Origin: Actinomycetota bacterium
GTDB taxonomy: Bacteria > Actinomycetota > Thermoleophilia > UBA2241
NCBI GenBank assembly: GCA_012719015.1
Contig: JAAYBE010000140.1
Coordinates: forward strand, 1 to 12,431
Reading direction: 5' to 3'
Length of the DNA stretch: 12,431 bases
This document shows positions 6,681-12,431 of this stretch, piece after piece. The first letter of the stretch is position 1; each line of letters begins with the position of its first letter. The position numbers and the translations under genes are program-made. The notes beneath the pieces were generated by a model that made no database searches, was not told the DNA's origin, and worked only from the letters and a program-made list of their open reading frames with translations.

Positions 6681-8678
6681 TCAGGCGGTGGCGCCGTCCG
6701 CCCCGGCCGGCCCCACGGCGCGCGCCTCCTGCTCCTGCCTCTGGCGCACCGGCCACAGCGAGACGGCGGCCCCGGCGCAGAGCAGGATCGCCCCGATCCA
6801 GACCCACCGGATGAGCGGGAAGATCACGATGCGCAGCGCGATGGTCTCCGAGGTGGCGTCGAAGGGCTCGTCGGTCACCACGAAGAGGTCCTCGAACGGG
6901 CGTCCCAGGATGACGGCACGCACCGCCGCCCCGCTCATCGGGTACACGTCGGTGTGCGGCTTGACCGTCCCGAGCGCCTCGCCGTCCCTGGTCACGTCGA
7001 AGGTCGCCACGGCGCGGGTGGAGCTCTGCTGCCCCCCGCTCTCGCTCGTGCCCCGGTAAGTGAGCGTGTACCCGTTGAGCGTGGCGGTCTCGCCCTCCTT
7101 CGTCGTCAGGATGGCGGACTGTTCCACCTTGTAGACGGAGGACCCCAGCAGACCCGCCACCACCAGCACCATGCCCAGGTGGGCGATGTAGGCGGCGGTG
7201 CGGGGGCGGCTGCCGGTGAAGGCGCGGACCAGGCCGGACCAGAGGCTCCTGCCGGGTCCGGCCGCCCGCCGCGCCGTGCGCAGCACGAACTGGATCACGG
7301 CGCCGAAGGCGAACCCGCACACCAGGAGGCCGAGGAAGCCCCAGATATTGGACTGGAAGCCGAGGTGCAGCCACAACGGGACGGACAACGCCGTCGTGAC
7401 CACAGGCAGGACGAGCGTCCTGCGCAGCTGGGCGCCCTCCGTCCGGCGCCAGGCCAGGAGCGGACAGACGGCGATCAGGGCGAGGACGGCGACGCCGAGC
7501 GGACGGGCGACGGCGTCGTACGTGCCGGTGCCGACCGCCCTGTCCGGCATCAGCAGCGGCACGCCGACGGTGGCGAACGCCACCGCCGCGGCGAACAGCG
7601 TCAGCAGCAGGTTGGTCGCGTAGTAGAGGAAGTTGCGCGAGAGCAGGCTCTCCATCTCGTCGTGACTGGCGAAGGCGCGCCAACGCCAGACGATGAGCCC
7701 GATGCTGACGCCGGCGGCGACGATCAGGAAGGTCGAGAGGATCCAGACGAGCACCGGGTTCTGGCCGAAGGCGTGCACGGAGCTGATCAGCCCGGTGCGC
7801 GTGGTCCAGGTCGCGAGGATGGTGAGCCAGAACGTGGCCGCGGCCAGGCCGAGCGCCCAGCGCTTGTACAGGCCGCGCGCCTTGTACAGGGTGAACGAGT
7901 GGAGCAGCGCCGTCGCCGTGAGCCACGGCACGAGGGACGTGTTCTCCACGGCGTCCCACGACCAATACCCGCCGAAGCTCAGGACGACGTACGCCCACCA
8001 GGCGCCGAGTCCGATGCCGAGCGAGAGGAAGAGCCAGCCGAACACGGCCCACTTCTGCGCCCTGCGGACCCAGAGCCGGTCGGCGCGCCCCAGCAGCAGA
8101 GTGCTGACGGCGAACGCGAACGGCACGGCCAGGCCCACGTAGCCGACGAACAGCGCCGGCGGATGGAAGACCATGCCGGGGTGCAGCAGCAGGGGGTTCA
8201 GTCCGAACGGCACCGTGCCCGGCTCGGAGGCGAGGAACGGGTTGGAGCCGGAATCGAAGACCATGAGCGCCGCGAACACGGCGGAGACGACGGCGAGCAC
8301 CCCCACCGCGCCGCCGCTGAGGCGCTCGAGACGGCCGAGGTCGGCGACGGCGAGCACGATCGCGGCCACGGCGAGTAGCAGCAGCCAGAACAGGACGGAT
8401 CCCTGATGCCCGGCCCAGAAGCCGGCCACGCGGTAGAACGTGGACAGGGAGGCGTCCGAGTTCTCGGCCACATAGCGGAAGCCGAAGTCCCTGGTCAGGA
8501 ACGCCTGCAGCAGCACGGCCGCGGCGACGACCGTCGCCAGGAAAAGGCCGTAGACCGCGTAGTAACCGTTGCGCTGCAGATCCTCGCGGTTCCAGCGCAG
8601 GCCGAGGAACAGGAAGCCGGCGGCGGCGCAGGCGAAGAAGAGCGCGGCCCACAGGGCCAGACGTCCGAGGTCTAGCAT
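6681..8678 (-). CDS. ccmF: Cytochrome c heme lyase subunit CcmF
   Basis: Large polytopic membrane protein that takes heme from CcmE and attaches it to CXXCH motifs of apocytochromes on the outer face of the membrane. The 665-residue product is close to the usual ~650. Landmarks in order: FWAGHQGSVLFW (87-98), LLHPGMVFHPPALFVGY (164-180, with His172), the WWD region GGYWSWDAVENTSLVPWL (236-253), His260, and TTRTGLISSVHAFG (292-305, with His302). Further on are YIAHLGMVLVVAG and a C-terminal span with PLIRWVWIGAILLCAGA, typical of CcmF. All expected external histidines appear present, and the WWD motif is intact here. The start is ATG at 8678, ten bases after the ccmE stop, with a GAGG-like site. 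The final ~20 residues are a polar cytoplasmic tail. Confidence 0.96.
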   Translation of the reverse strand: MLDLGRLALWAALFFACAAAGFLFLGLRWNREDLQRNGYYAVYGLFLATVVAAAVLLQAFLTRDFGFRYVAENSDASLSTFYRVAGFWAGHQGSVLFWLLLLAVAAIVLAVADLGRLERLSGGAVGVLAVVSAVFAALMVFDSGSNPFLASEPGTVPFGLNPLLLHPGMVFHPPALFVGYVGLAVPFAFAVSTLLLGRADRLWVRRAQKWAVFGWLFLSLGIGLGAWWAYVVLSFGGYWSWDAVENTSLVPWLTATALLHSFTLYKARGLYKRWALGLAAATFWLTILATWTTRTGLISSVHAFGQNPVLVWILSTFLIVAAGVSIGLIVWRWRAFASHDEMESLLSRNFLYYATNLLLTLFAAAVAFATVGVPLLMPDRAVGTGTYDAVARPLGVAVLALIAVCPLLAWRRTEGAQLRRTLVLPVVTTALSVPLWLHLGFQSNIWGFLGLLVCGFAFGAVIQFVLRTARRAAGPGRSLWSGLVRAFTGSRPRTAAYIAHLGMVLVVAGLLGSSVYKVEQSAILTTKEGETATLNGYTLTYRGTSESGGQQSSTRAVATFDVTRDGEALGTVKPHTDVYPMSGAAVRAVILGRPFEDLFVVTDEPFDATSETIALRIVIFPLIRWVWIGAILLCAGAAVSLWPVRQRQEQEARAVGPAGADGATA

Positions 8679-8688
8679 GCGGCGCGCC

Positions 8689-9102
8689 TCACGGCTGGGC
8701 GGCGGGCGAGGCCTGCCCCTCGTACTTGCTCGGGCACTTGGTCTGCAGCTGGTCGGCCGTGATCAGGCTGCCGGCCGAGGCGTACCGGCCCACCACCACC
8801 ACGTCCACACCGGCGTCGAAGGTGCCCGGCATCTGCCCGCTGTACAGGACGTTGACGGTGGCCTGCTCGCCGGTGAGGTCCTGGATCGCGAAGTGCACGC
8901 CCTCGCCGTCGCGTTCGATGGTGCCGTCGAGCACTCTGCCGCCGACCTTGACGTTCTTGCCGTCGTACTGCCCGGTGGCGAGGTCCGCCACCTGCCGGTA
9001 GTACGCGCCCTGCCGCTGCACCAGGACCACGACGCCGGCGACGAACACAGCCACGATGATCCCCGTGGCGATGAGCAGACGGGTGCGGGACTTCTTGTTC
9101 AA
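8689..9102 (-). CDS. ccmE: CxxxY-type cytochrome c maturation heme chaperone CcmE
   Basis: Membrane-anchored heme chaperone that carries heme from CcmC to CcmF. The 137-residue protein has a short basic N-terminus (NKKSRTR), one span (about residues 8-29), then an external beta-barrel domain with VKVGGRVLDGTI (51-62), VHFAIQDL (69-76) and VNVLYSGQMPGTFDAG (83-98), typical CcmE blocks. The heme-attachment motif is CPSKY (123-127): Cys123 replaces the His of the common HxxxY motif, and Tyr127 is kept. CxxxY CcmE proteins are known from archaea and some bacteria such as Desulfovibrio. The start is TTG at 9102, with AGGGGG six bases upstream and no better alternative start. It is the first gene of the ccm-hem cluster, so its promoter should lie just upstream. 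Confidence 0.95.
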   Translation of the reverse strand: MNKKSRTRLLIATGIIVAVFVAGVVVLVQRQGAYYRQVADLATGQYDGKNVKVGGRVLDGTIERDGEGVHFAIQDLTGEQATVNVLYSGQMPGTFDAGVDVVVVGRYASAGSLITADQLQTKCPSKYEGQASPAAQP

Positions 9103-9139
9103 GCGGATCCCCCTGGCTGTATATGACGGAAACCGGACC

Positions 9140-9168
9140 AGTGTAGCCGACGAACGGTCGAGTTGCCA
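9140..9168 (-). promoter_or_regulatory. Candidate promoter of the ccm-hem cluster
   Basis: On the minus strand, TGGCAA (9163-9168) and TACACT (9140-9145) are 17 bases apart. Transcription would start near 9133 and give a leader of about 30 bases that includes the AGGGGG site before the ccmE TTG. The -10 hexamer keeps the key T-A-T positions; the -35 matches at only 3 of 6. A small dyad, CGAC-N5-GTCG (9148-9160), sits in the spacer and could bind a regulator. The local drop in GC content supports a promoter here, but the motif match alone is weak. Confidence 0.4.
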
Positions 9169-9232
9169 TTTCCACTACGGCCGCATGGGTATTCCCCCGG
9201 CTGCGTGCGACGGCGACCGCGCCGCTGCGCAT

Positions 9233-9268
9233 CGCCGCGCGCGACGGCAGGAAAAGACGCGCGCGGCG
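9233..9268. repeat. Perfect 11-bp inverted repeat in the divergent intergenic region
   Basis: CGCCGCGCGCG (9233-9243) and CGCGCGCGGCG (9258-9268) are perfect reverse complements separated by a 14-base A-rich centre, ACGGCAGGAAAAGA. The repeat ends 15 bases before the ATG of the plus-strand SatD-like gene. No U-run follows on either strand, so it does not look like a terminator. It could be an operator, or a 5' leader hairpin of the SatD-like mRNA with a purine-rich loop. Alternating CG is common in such GC-rich DNA, so chance cannot be dismissed, although the length and perfect symmetry stand out from the rest of the intergenic DNA. Confidence 0.6.
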
Positions 9269-9283
9269 GCGTAGCTAAGCATC

Positions 9284-9919
9284 ATGCCGACCGAGAGAGG
9301 CTGCGAGCCGAGGACCGTCGCCTTCGTGGACGCCGACGTGCCCGGAGCGGGGGCCGCCGACCGTGAGACGCTGCAGCGCGCGCTGGACCGCGTGAACCGG
9401 GTGTTCCTGCCGGCGCTGGCCGCGCCCTTCACCCTCGTCGACGGAGCGCGGCTGGGCGGCGCGCTGCGCGACCCGGCGCACACGCCGCTCTGCCTCAGCG
9501 TGCTGCGCGAGTCCGTCGCGCCGCTCGAGGTGCGCGCCGGCGTCGGGATCGGCGGCGCCGGCAACGGTGACCCGGGCGACGGCGAGGCGCGGTCCCTCGC
9601 CCGCCGCGCCCTGCGCCTGGCGGTCCGCGACAAGGGGCTGACCCGCTATCTCGGAACCGGCGACGCCGGCGACGTGCTCCTGGGCGCGCTCTGCCGCCTG
9701 GTCGACCCTCTGATCCAGGCCCGCACCGGGAAGCAGTGGGAGGCCATCGCCGCGTACCGGGAGCTGGGCCGGCAGCGCGCCGTGGCCGAACGTCTCGGGG
9801 TGACCCGGCAGAGCGTGGGCGACAGGCTCACGGCCGGCAACCGGCGCGCCGTCGAGGAGGCCGACGCCGCCGTCGCCGCCTTCCTCAGCCTCCGCGGCCG
9901 GCCGCAGCCCGGAGCCTGA
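9284..9919 (+). CDS. SatD-like protein with C-terminal helix-turn-helix
   Basis: The only plus-strand gene in the window, 211 residues, divergent from the ccm cluster and convergent with the molybdenum cofactor genes. TVAFVDADVPGAG (11-23), the helix LQRALDRVNRVFLPAL (30-45), FTLVDGARLGGAL (49-61) and VRAGVGIGG (83-91) followed by EARSLARRALRLA (101-113) resemble the SatD family layout, though the GDEFQ-type motif usual in SatD is VDGAR here. The C-terminus, GKQWEAIAAYRELGRQRAVAERLGVTRQSVGDRL with NRR (about 149-188), is a helix-turn-helix like the one closing SatD proteins. Family function is unclear (SatD was named from the streptococcal sat locus), and DNA binding is an inference from the HTH. 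The start is ATG at 9284, with no clear ribosome binding site. Confidence 0.75.
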   Translation: MPTERGCEPRTVAFVDADVPGAGAADRETLQRALDRVNRVFLPALAAPFTLVDGARLGGALRDPAHTPLCLSVLRESVAPLEVRAGVGIGGAGNGDPGDGEARSLARRALRLAVRDKGLTRYLGTGDAGDVLLGALCRLVDPLIQARTGKQWEAIAAYRELGRQRAVAERLGVTRQSVGDRLTAGNRRAVEEADAAVAAFLSLRGRPQPGA

Positions 9920-9936
9920 GCCGCCGGTCGGCTCCG
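9910..9936. terminator. Weak hairpin between convergent genes
   Basis: CGGAGCC (9910-9916) and GGCTCCG (9930-9936) can form a 7-bp stem around a 13-base loop that includes the stop codon of the SatD-like gene. It lies at the convergent junction with the MOSC-MogA gene, where a bidirectional terminator would be expected. No U-run follows on either strand, and the stem is short for a terminator. The 39-base gap between the two stop codons contains only GC-rich sequence otherwise. Confidence 0.25.
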
Positions 9937-9958
9937 TCGCCGGGCCGCCGGCCGCCGC

Positions 9959-10909
9959 TCAGCCGCCGGGCGGGGCGCAGTCGGCGCCCAGGTCGAGCAG
10001 CTTCTCCACCCCGTGCGGCAGCGCCGCGGCGATCATCGCGAACTGCTCCCGGCAGGCGCGCGGGCTGCCCGGCATGTTGATGATCAGCGTCGCGCCGCGG
10101 ATGCCGCTGACCGCCCGTGAGAGCATCGCGTGCGGTGTGACCGCCAGCGAGCCGGCCCGCATCGCCTCGGCGAAACCGGGCGCCTGCCGCTCGAGCACGG
10201 CGAGGGTGGCCTCGGGCGTCACGTCCCGGCTGGTCATGCCGGTGCCGCCGGTCGTGAGGACCAGATTGACGGCCGTCTCGTCCGCCCAGCGCCGCAATTT
10301 GGCCGCGATCAGGTCCCGCTCGTCGGACACGATGGCGCGCTCGACGTCCGCCACACCGAGCCCGCGCAACGCCTCCTCCAGCGCGTCCCCGCTCGTGTCG
10401 GCGCGCTCGCCGCGGGAGCCCTTGTCGCTCACGGTGAGCACGGCGGCCCGGATCAGACTGCTCTTCAGAAGCGCGACGGCGTCGCCCGGCTTGACCTCGC
10501 CGCCCTCGACCACCCGCGCGAAGATGCCCTCGCGCGGCATCACGCAGTCGCCCGCCTGGTGGAAGATGGCGCAGCGCGAATGGCACTCCTTGCCGATCTG
10601 CGTCACCTCGAGCAGGGTCTCCCCGACGCGGAGGCGCGCGCCCACGGGGAGCACGTGGAGCACGAGTCCCTCGGTGGTGAGGTTCTCGCCGAACGCTCCC
10701 GGGTCGACCCCGGGGCACGACGTCCGCATCCGAGCGATGCTCTCGTCGGCCAGCAGGCTGACCTGGCGGTGCCACGGCCCGGCGTGGGCGTCGCCCTCCA
10801 CGCCGTGGCCGGCCACGAGCTTGACCGACGCCACGGGATCCTTACGCACGCCGGTCGCGCCGGCGACGTTGACGGAGATCACGCGTCCGTCCGCGGGGTG
10901 GGCGCTCAC
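9959..10909 (-). CDS. MOSC domain - MogA/MoaB (molybdopterin adenylyltransferase) fusion protein
   Basis: A 316-residue two-domain protein of molybdenum cofactor metabolism. The N-terminal half (about 1-148) is a MOSC domain: GVEGDAHAGPWHRQVSLL (36-53), GAFGENLTTEGL (71-82), and ECHSRCAIFHQAGDCVMP (108-125) with Cys109, Cys113 and Cys122. MOSC domains bind or transfer molybdenum cofactor or its sulfur. The C-terminal half (about 153-316) is MogA/MoaB-like: AVLTVSDKGSRGERADTSG (156-174), LTTGGTGMTSRDVTPEAT (218-235) and INMPGSPRA (277-285). MogA adenylylates molybdopterin before metal insertion. This fusion order occurs in several anaerobe and actinobacterial genomes. The start is GTG at 10909, overlapping the moaC stop as GTGA, with GGGGAGG just upstream. 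It is last in the moa cluster; both domains look intact. Confidence 0.93.
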   Translation of the reverse strand: MSAHPADGRVISVNVAGATGVRKDPVASVKLVAGHGVEGDAHAGPWHRQVSLLADESIARMRTSCPGVDPGAFGENLTTEGLVLHVLPVGARLRVGETLLEVTQIGKECHSRCAIFHQAGDCVMPREGIFARVVEGGEVKPGDAVALLKSSLIRAAVLTVSDKGSRGERADTSGDALEEALRGLGVADVERAIVSDERDLIAAKLRRWADETAVNLVLTTGGTGMTSRDVTPEATLAVLERQAPGFAEAMRAGSLAVTPHAMLSRAVSGIRGATLIINMPGSPRACREQFAMIAAALPHGVEKLLDLGADCAPPGG

Positions 10910-11448
10910 GCGCCCTCCCCGCGGCGCCAGTGACCGCTGCGTCCGCCGCGCTTCTCGAGCAGGCGGACGTGGGTGACCTCCATGCCGCGGTCCACCGCCT
11001 TGCACATGTCGTACACGGTGAGCGCCGCCACCGACGCCGCCACCAGCGCCTCCATCTCCACGCCCGTCCGGCCCCGCAACCGCGCCTCTGTGACGATGCG
11101 CAGCCCCGGGAGCGAGGCATCGGGCTCGACCTCCACCGTGACCGCGGTCAGGTTGAGCTGATGGCACAGCGGGATGAGCTCGTGCGTGCGCTTCGCGGCC
11201 AGGATCCCGGCCAGCCTGGCGGCGGCGATCACGTCGCCTTTGGGGGCCGCCTGGTCGACGATCAGCGCCAGCGTCTCCGCGGCCATCGTCACGACCGCCC
11301 CCGCGCGGGCCACCCTCTCCGTCTCCTCCTTGCCGCCCACGTCCACCATGGAGGCGCGTCCGCGTGCGTCGAGGTGGCTCAACCCGTGCGACGAGGCATC
11401 GGCGGCGTCCCGTCCTTCGGCCTGCCTCCCGGGTCCCTCCACGGTCAT
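10906..11448 (-). CDS. moaC: Cyclic pyranopterin monophosphate synthase MoaC
   Basis: Converts the 3',8-cyclo-GTP made by MoaA into cyclic pyranopterin monophosphate. The 180-residue protein has the family landmarks LSHLDARGRASMVDVGGKEET (23-43, read in two parts around Arg29), KGDVIAAARLAGILAAKRTHE (70-90, read around Leu79), LIPLCHQLNLT (91-101), GRTGVEMEAL (126-135) and YDMCKAVDRGM (146-156). Asp147 and Lys150 sit where E. coli MoaC has its catalytic Asp128 and Lys131. The start is ATG at 11448, overlapping the moaA stop as ATGA. This gives ~20 extra residues before the usual MoaC N-terminus. No Shine-Dalgarno is well placed, so translation is probably coupled. An upstream ATG at 11496 would overlap moaA by 52 bases and is less likely. 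Confidence 0.96.
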   Translation of the reverse strand: MTVEGPGRQAEGRDAADASSHGLSHLDARGRASMVDVGGKEETERVARAGAVVTMAAETLALIVDQAAPKGDVIAAARLAGILAAKRTHELIPLCHQLNLTAVTVEVEPDASLPGLRIVTEARLRGRTGVEMEALVAASVAALTVYDMCKAVDRGMEVTHVRLLEKRGGRSGHWRRGEGA

Positions 11449-12425
11449 CCGCCGATCTGCGACATCGCGCGGTCGTTGGCGAGCGCCTCGCGACAACGGT
11501 CGAAGGTCTTGCCGGCCACTGCCTGCGCGATCGCCTCCCGCAGACGCTCCGGGTCGTCGAGCAGGGGGCGCACGTCCGTCTCGCGTCCCGAGAACAGGCA
11601 GGTGCGCAGGCGGCCGTCGGCGGTGAGCCGCAGGCGGTTGCAGCTCTCGCAGAAGTGGTCGGACACGCCGGCGATGAAGCCGATCGTGCCGCGCGCGCCG
11701 GCGACCTTCCAGTACTGGGCCGGCCCGTGGCCGTAAGGGCCCGGATGGGCGGTGAGCACGTGACCGCCCGCGAGGCGACGCAGGATGTCCCCGGCCGCGA
11801 GGAGCCGACCCTCGCCGCCGAGCTGGTCGTCGTCGGCTATGCGGCGGTCGAGCGGCATGAACTCGATGAAGCGCACGTGGACGTCGTATTCCCGCGTGAG
11901 CGCGACGAAGGCATCGAGCTCCTCCTCCACGCCGGGCAGGAGGAGCGTGTTGATCTTGACCGGGGAGAAGCCGGCGGAGAAGGCCGCGTCGACGCCGGCC
12001 AGGGCCGCCTCGAGCTCACCGCCGCGTGTGATGCGGCGGTAACGGCCGGCGTCGAGGCTGTCCAGACTGATGTTGACCCGGTGCAGGCCGTTGGCGGCGA
12101 GGTCGCGCGCGAACCTGGGCAGGAGCAGCCCGTTGGTGGTGAGCGAGATGTCGTGGATCCCGCTGGTGCGGCCGACCATGCCGACGAGGTCGGCGCACCC
12201 CTTGCGCACGAGCGGCTCGCCGCCGGTGATGCGCACCTTGGAGATCCCGGCCCCGGCGGCGACCCGCGTGAAGACGGCCAGCTCCTCGTAGCTGAGGATC
12301 TCGTCGTGGCTGCGCGCCGGCACGCCCTCGGGCGGCATGCAGTAGGTGCAGCGCAGGTTGCACCGGTCGGTGATGGAGAGACGCAGGTAGTCGACCCTGC
12401 GATGCGCGCGCCGGGAGACGTCCAT
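11445..12425 (-). CDS. moaA: GTP 3',8-cyclase MoaA (radical SAM)
   Basis: Radical-SAM enzyme that starts molybdenum cofactor synthesis by converting GTP to 3',8-cyclo-7,8-dihydro-GTP. The 326-residue protein is of typical length. The N-terminal [4Fe-4S] cluster is held by CNLRCTYC (Cys22, Cys26, Cys29), followed by the SAM-contacting ITGGEPL (66-72) and LTTNG (95-99). RFIEFMPLD (185-193) is characteristic of MoaA. The C-terminal, substrate-binding cluster has Cys259, Cys262 and Cys276 within FCESCNRLRLTADGRLRTC (258-276). The protein ends in MSQIGG, keeping the C-terminal Gly-Gly that is needed for activity in known MoaA enzymes. The start is ATG at 12425, six bases from the window edge, so the promoter and any upstream operon genes are out of view. 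It overlaps moaC by four bases. Confidence 0.97.
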   Translation of the reverse strand: MDVSRRAHRRVDYLRLSITDRCNLRCTYCMPPEGVPARSHDEILSYEELAVFTRVAAGAGISKVRITGGEPLVRKGCADLVGMVGRTSGIHDISLTTNGLLLPRFARDLAANGLHRVNISLDSLDAGRYRRITRGGELEAALAGVDAAFSAGFSPVKINTLLLPGVEEELDAFVALTREYDVHVRFIEFMPLDRRIADDDQLGGEGRLLAAGDILRRLAGGHVLTAHPGPYGHGPAQYWKVAGARGTIGFIAGVSDHFCESCNRLRLTADGRLRTCLFSGRETDVRPLLDDPERLREAIAQAVAGKTFDRCREALANDRAMSQIGG

Positions 12426-12431
12426 GGATTC

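Noticed and set aside
6954..8378. Plus-strand open frame of 474 codons opposite ccmF
   Set aside because: Glu/Gly/Arg/Gln-rich composition that is the complement of membrane-protein codons; no domain.
6568..8652. Minus-strand open frame of 694 codons in another frame over ccmF
   Set aside because: Arg/Gly/Pro-rich shadow with no membrane pattern. The overlapping ccmF frame has full motif conservation and family length.
10130..10933. Plus-strand open frame of 267 codons opposite the MOSC-MogA gene
   Set aside because: Antisense shadow without conserved motifs, opposite a two-domain gene whose motifs are intact.
1..12431. CRISPR arrays, tRNA or rRNA genes, insertion sequences, phage genes
   Set aside because: No regularly spaced repeats, RNA-gene sequence, transposase-like frames or terminal repeats were seen. 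The base composition looks even, and all real genes are housekeeping cofactor genes plus one regulator-like gene.

Overview
The window is very GC-rich, gene-dense bacterial DNA with a strong third-position G/C bias and many GTG or TTG starts. Genes are packed head to tail with 1-4 base overlaps. Heme synthesis here starts from glutamyl-tRNA (C5 pathway), a HemX/CcsA-type membrane protein sits next to hemA, and there is a System I (Ccm) cytochrome c maturation set whose CcmE has CxxxY instead of HxxxY. Together this suggests a deep-branching high-GC actinobacterium, for example Thermoleophilia-like. The lineage is an inference from gene content and composition only.

Layout from left to right. 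(1) Positions 1-140, minus: the 5' end of a SAM hydroxide adenosyltransferase (DUF62) gene that runs off the left edge, apparently with its own leaderless promoter. (2) Positions 298-9102, minus: one compact ten-gene cluster, transcribed right to left as ccmE-ccmF-ccmA-ccmB-ccmC-ccmD-hemX/ccsA-hemA-hemC-hemD. The ccm genes handle and export heme and load it onto CcmE and apocytochromes. The hem genes make the tetrapyrrole precursor from glutamyl-tRNA up to uroporphyrinogen III. The ccmD gene (59 codons) is very short and easily missed. (3) Positions 9103-9283: a divergent intergenic region with a candidate ccm promoter and a perfect 11-bp inverted repeat. (4) Positions 9284-9919, plus: a lone SatD-like protein with a C-terminal helix-turn-helix, the only plus-strand gene. 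(5) Positions 9959-12425, minus: a molybdenum cofactor operon, moaA-moaC-(MOSC-MogA fusion), overlapping by ATGA and GTGA.

The main biological theme is the physical merging of early heme biosynthesis with heme export and cytochrome c maturation, which would let heme precursor supply and heme use be set by one promoter. The ccmG/ccmH thiol-handling partners and the hemB/hemL/hemE steps are not in this window. The families are known ones. The less ordinary points are the CxxxY CcmE, the Trp-Glu variant of the CcmC WWD motif, the loss of most tryptophans in the CcsA-like protein, the divergent SatD-like regulator candidate and the dyads at the two promoter regions.
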